Position numbers and translations under genes: made by a program. DNA of 64,000 bases, taken from contig NC_041401.2 of the NCBI RefSeq assembly GCF_900747795.2, forward strand, positions 120,935,722 through 120,999,721. Direction: 5' to 3'. Of this stretch, positions 62,812 through 64,000 are shown piece by piece. The DNA is from Erpetoichthys calabaricus. Taxonomy: Eukaryota > Chordata > Cladistia > Polypteriformes > Polypteridae. Position 1 is the stretch's first letter. Each line of letters starts with the position of its first letter. A model generated the notes under the pieces. It was given only the letters and a program-made list of their open reading frames with translations. It was not told where the DNA came from and ran no database searches.

Positions 62812-63811
62812 AATACATTCATATTGACTCATATATTATATATATGAATATACTCATATATTCATAGACTCCGCCAGGGCTGCCCTTTGTCACCGATTCT
62901 GTTCATAACTTTTATGGACAGAATTTCTAGGCGCAGCCAGGGTGTTGAGGGGGTCCGGCTTGGTGGACTCAGGATTGGGTCACTGCTTTTTGCAGATGAT
63001 GTTGTCCTGTTTGCTTCATCAGGCCGTGATCTTCAGCTCTCTCTGGATCGGTTCACAGCTGAGTGTGAAGCGGCTGGGATGGGAATCGGCACCTCCAAAT
63101 CCGAGACCATGGTCCTCAGCCGGAAAAGTGTGGAGTGCCCTCTCAGGGTTGGGAGCGAGATCCTGCCCCAAGTGGAGGAGTTCAAGTATCTCGGGGTCTT
63201 GTTCACGAGTGAGGGAAGAATGGAGCGTGAGTTCGACAGGCGGATCGGTGTGGTGTCCGCAGTGATGCGAGCTCTGCATCGGTCTGTCGTGGTGAAAAAG
63301 GAGCTGAGCCGTAAGGCAAAGCTTTCAATTTACCAGTCGATCTATGTTCCTACCCTCACCTATGGTCATGAGCTATGGGTAGTGACCGAAAGAACGAGAT
63401 TGCGAATACAAGCGGCTGAAATGAGTTTTCTCCGCAGGGTGTCTGGGCTCTCCCTTAAAGATAGGGTGAGAAGCTCAGTCTTCCGGGAGGGGCTCAGAGT
63501 AGAGCCGCTGCTCCTCCGCATCGAGAGGAGTCAGATGAGGTGGCTCGGGCATCTGATTAGGATGCCTCCTGGACGCCTCCCTGGTGAAGTGTTCCGGGCA
63601 CGTCCAACCGGGAGGAGGCCCCGGGGAAGACCCAGGACACGCTGGAGGGACTATGTTTCCCGGCTGGCCTGGGAACGCCTCGGGCTTCTCCCGGAAGAGC
63701 TAGAAGAAGTGGCCGGAGAGAGGGAAGTCTGGGCATCTCTGCTCAAGCTGCTGCCCCCATGACCCAACCTGGATAAGCGGAAGAGGATAGATGGATGAAT
63801 ACATTCATATT
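62812..63811 (+). mobile_element. Rex3-like LINE, 5'-truncated, second copy
   Basis: The element (62867-63797) is flanked by AATACATTCATATT at 62812-62825 and 63798-63811. It holds only the last third of the LINE: RT motifs from LSPILFITF on, the catalytic box, and the 3' tail GGATAGATGGATG. Between the left duplication and the element is a 41-bp AT-rich filler (62826-62866). Orientation is opposite to the copy at 7030-9839. Confidence 0.85.
62887..63762 (+). pseudogene. LINE reverse transcriptase C-terminal fragment, open
   Basis: An uninterrupted 291-codon frame with MSPILFITFMDRISRRSQG, LLFADDVVLFASSGRDLQLS (catalytic FADD box), VEEFKYLGVLFTSEGRMER, PTLTYGHELWVVTERTR, RWLGHLIRMPPGRLPG and RRPRGRPRTRWRDYVSRL, ending WASLLKLLPP. 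The frame is truncated at its 5' end, so no endonuclease or finger domain exists. It is nearly identical to the frameshifted copy at 7054-7800, showing what that copy has lost at the FADD box. Confidence 0.88.
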
Positions 63812-64000
63812 ATTGCACCTTGTTTCATAACACTCTGTAGTGTATGAATTTATGTTGACAGTCTCCTAGTTTAAACCATAAATAATGAGACAAAATGAAT
63901 CTTAACTGATCTAGAAAAGATTGCAGAGATATCAAGGTAATGCTAATCCATTAATGCTGTGGTAGATGATTGATAGATGGTTTACAGTGCTGTATTTTGT
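63812..64000 (+). other. DVL1 intron 3, window end: nothing recognised
   Basis: AT-rich sequence after the LINE, no recognised motif. Confidence 0.5.

Overview
The window is vertebrate genomic DNA from a ray-finned fish. Three genes with spliced exons lie far apart in AT-rich DNA packed with Tc1/mariner elements, hAT, Helitrons, LINEs (Rex3-like, Rex1/L2-like, L1-like) and a tRNA-derived SINE with a (GGAT)n tail. That repeat mix would suit a polypterid-like (bichir or reedfish) or another repeat-rich fish genome, but the species call is inference.

Host genes, all on the + strand: the terminal coding exon of AURKAIP1 (1231-1341); a complete MXRA8 in ten coding exons (11552-33800, 433 codons plus stop); and the first three coding exons of DVL1 (57958-59425), which hold the whole DIX domain, with the rest of the gene beyond the window. 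The order and shared orientation AURKAIP1 > MXRA8 > DVL1 match the human 1p36.33 neighbourhood, which supports orthology. DVL1 starts in the window's only clear CpG island.

Layout: 1-1.4 kb AURKAIP1 3' end; 3.5-10.5 kb three Tc1-like elements, the third split by a 2.8-kb Rex3-like LINE with a 12-bp target duplication; 11.5-33.8 kb MXRA8, whose 11.6-kb intron 5 carries two full SINEs, Helitron-type elements, an old Tc1 and LTR-like fossils; 34-57 kb intergenic DNA with SINEs, an autonomous-derived Helitron piece with helicase remnants, a Tc1, an hAT with an 8-bp duplication, a nearly intact Tc1 (one premature stop), an L1 tail, a degenerate Tc1 and a 2.5-kb Helitron that contains a GA/CA-rich minisatellite and a LINE fragment; 57.5-64 kb DVL1 5' part and a second, 5'-truncated Rex3-like LINE.

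The genes do not form a pathway. AURKAIP1 is a mitochondrial ribosome protein (mS38), MXRA8 a two-Ig-domain cell-surface protein, and DVL1 a Wnt signalling scaffold. No RNA genes, CRISPR arrays or prokaryotic features were seen. The most unusual structures are the minisatellite-bearing Helitron, the tandem-duplicated Helitron in MXRA8 intron 6, and the inverted repeat pair that brackets the DVL1 5' exons.
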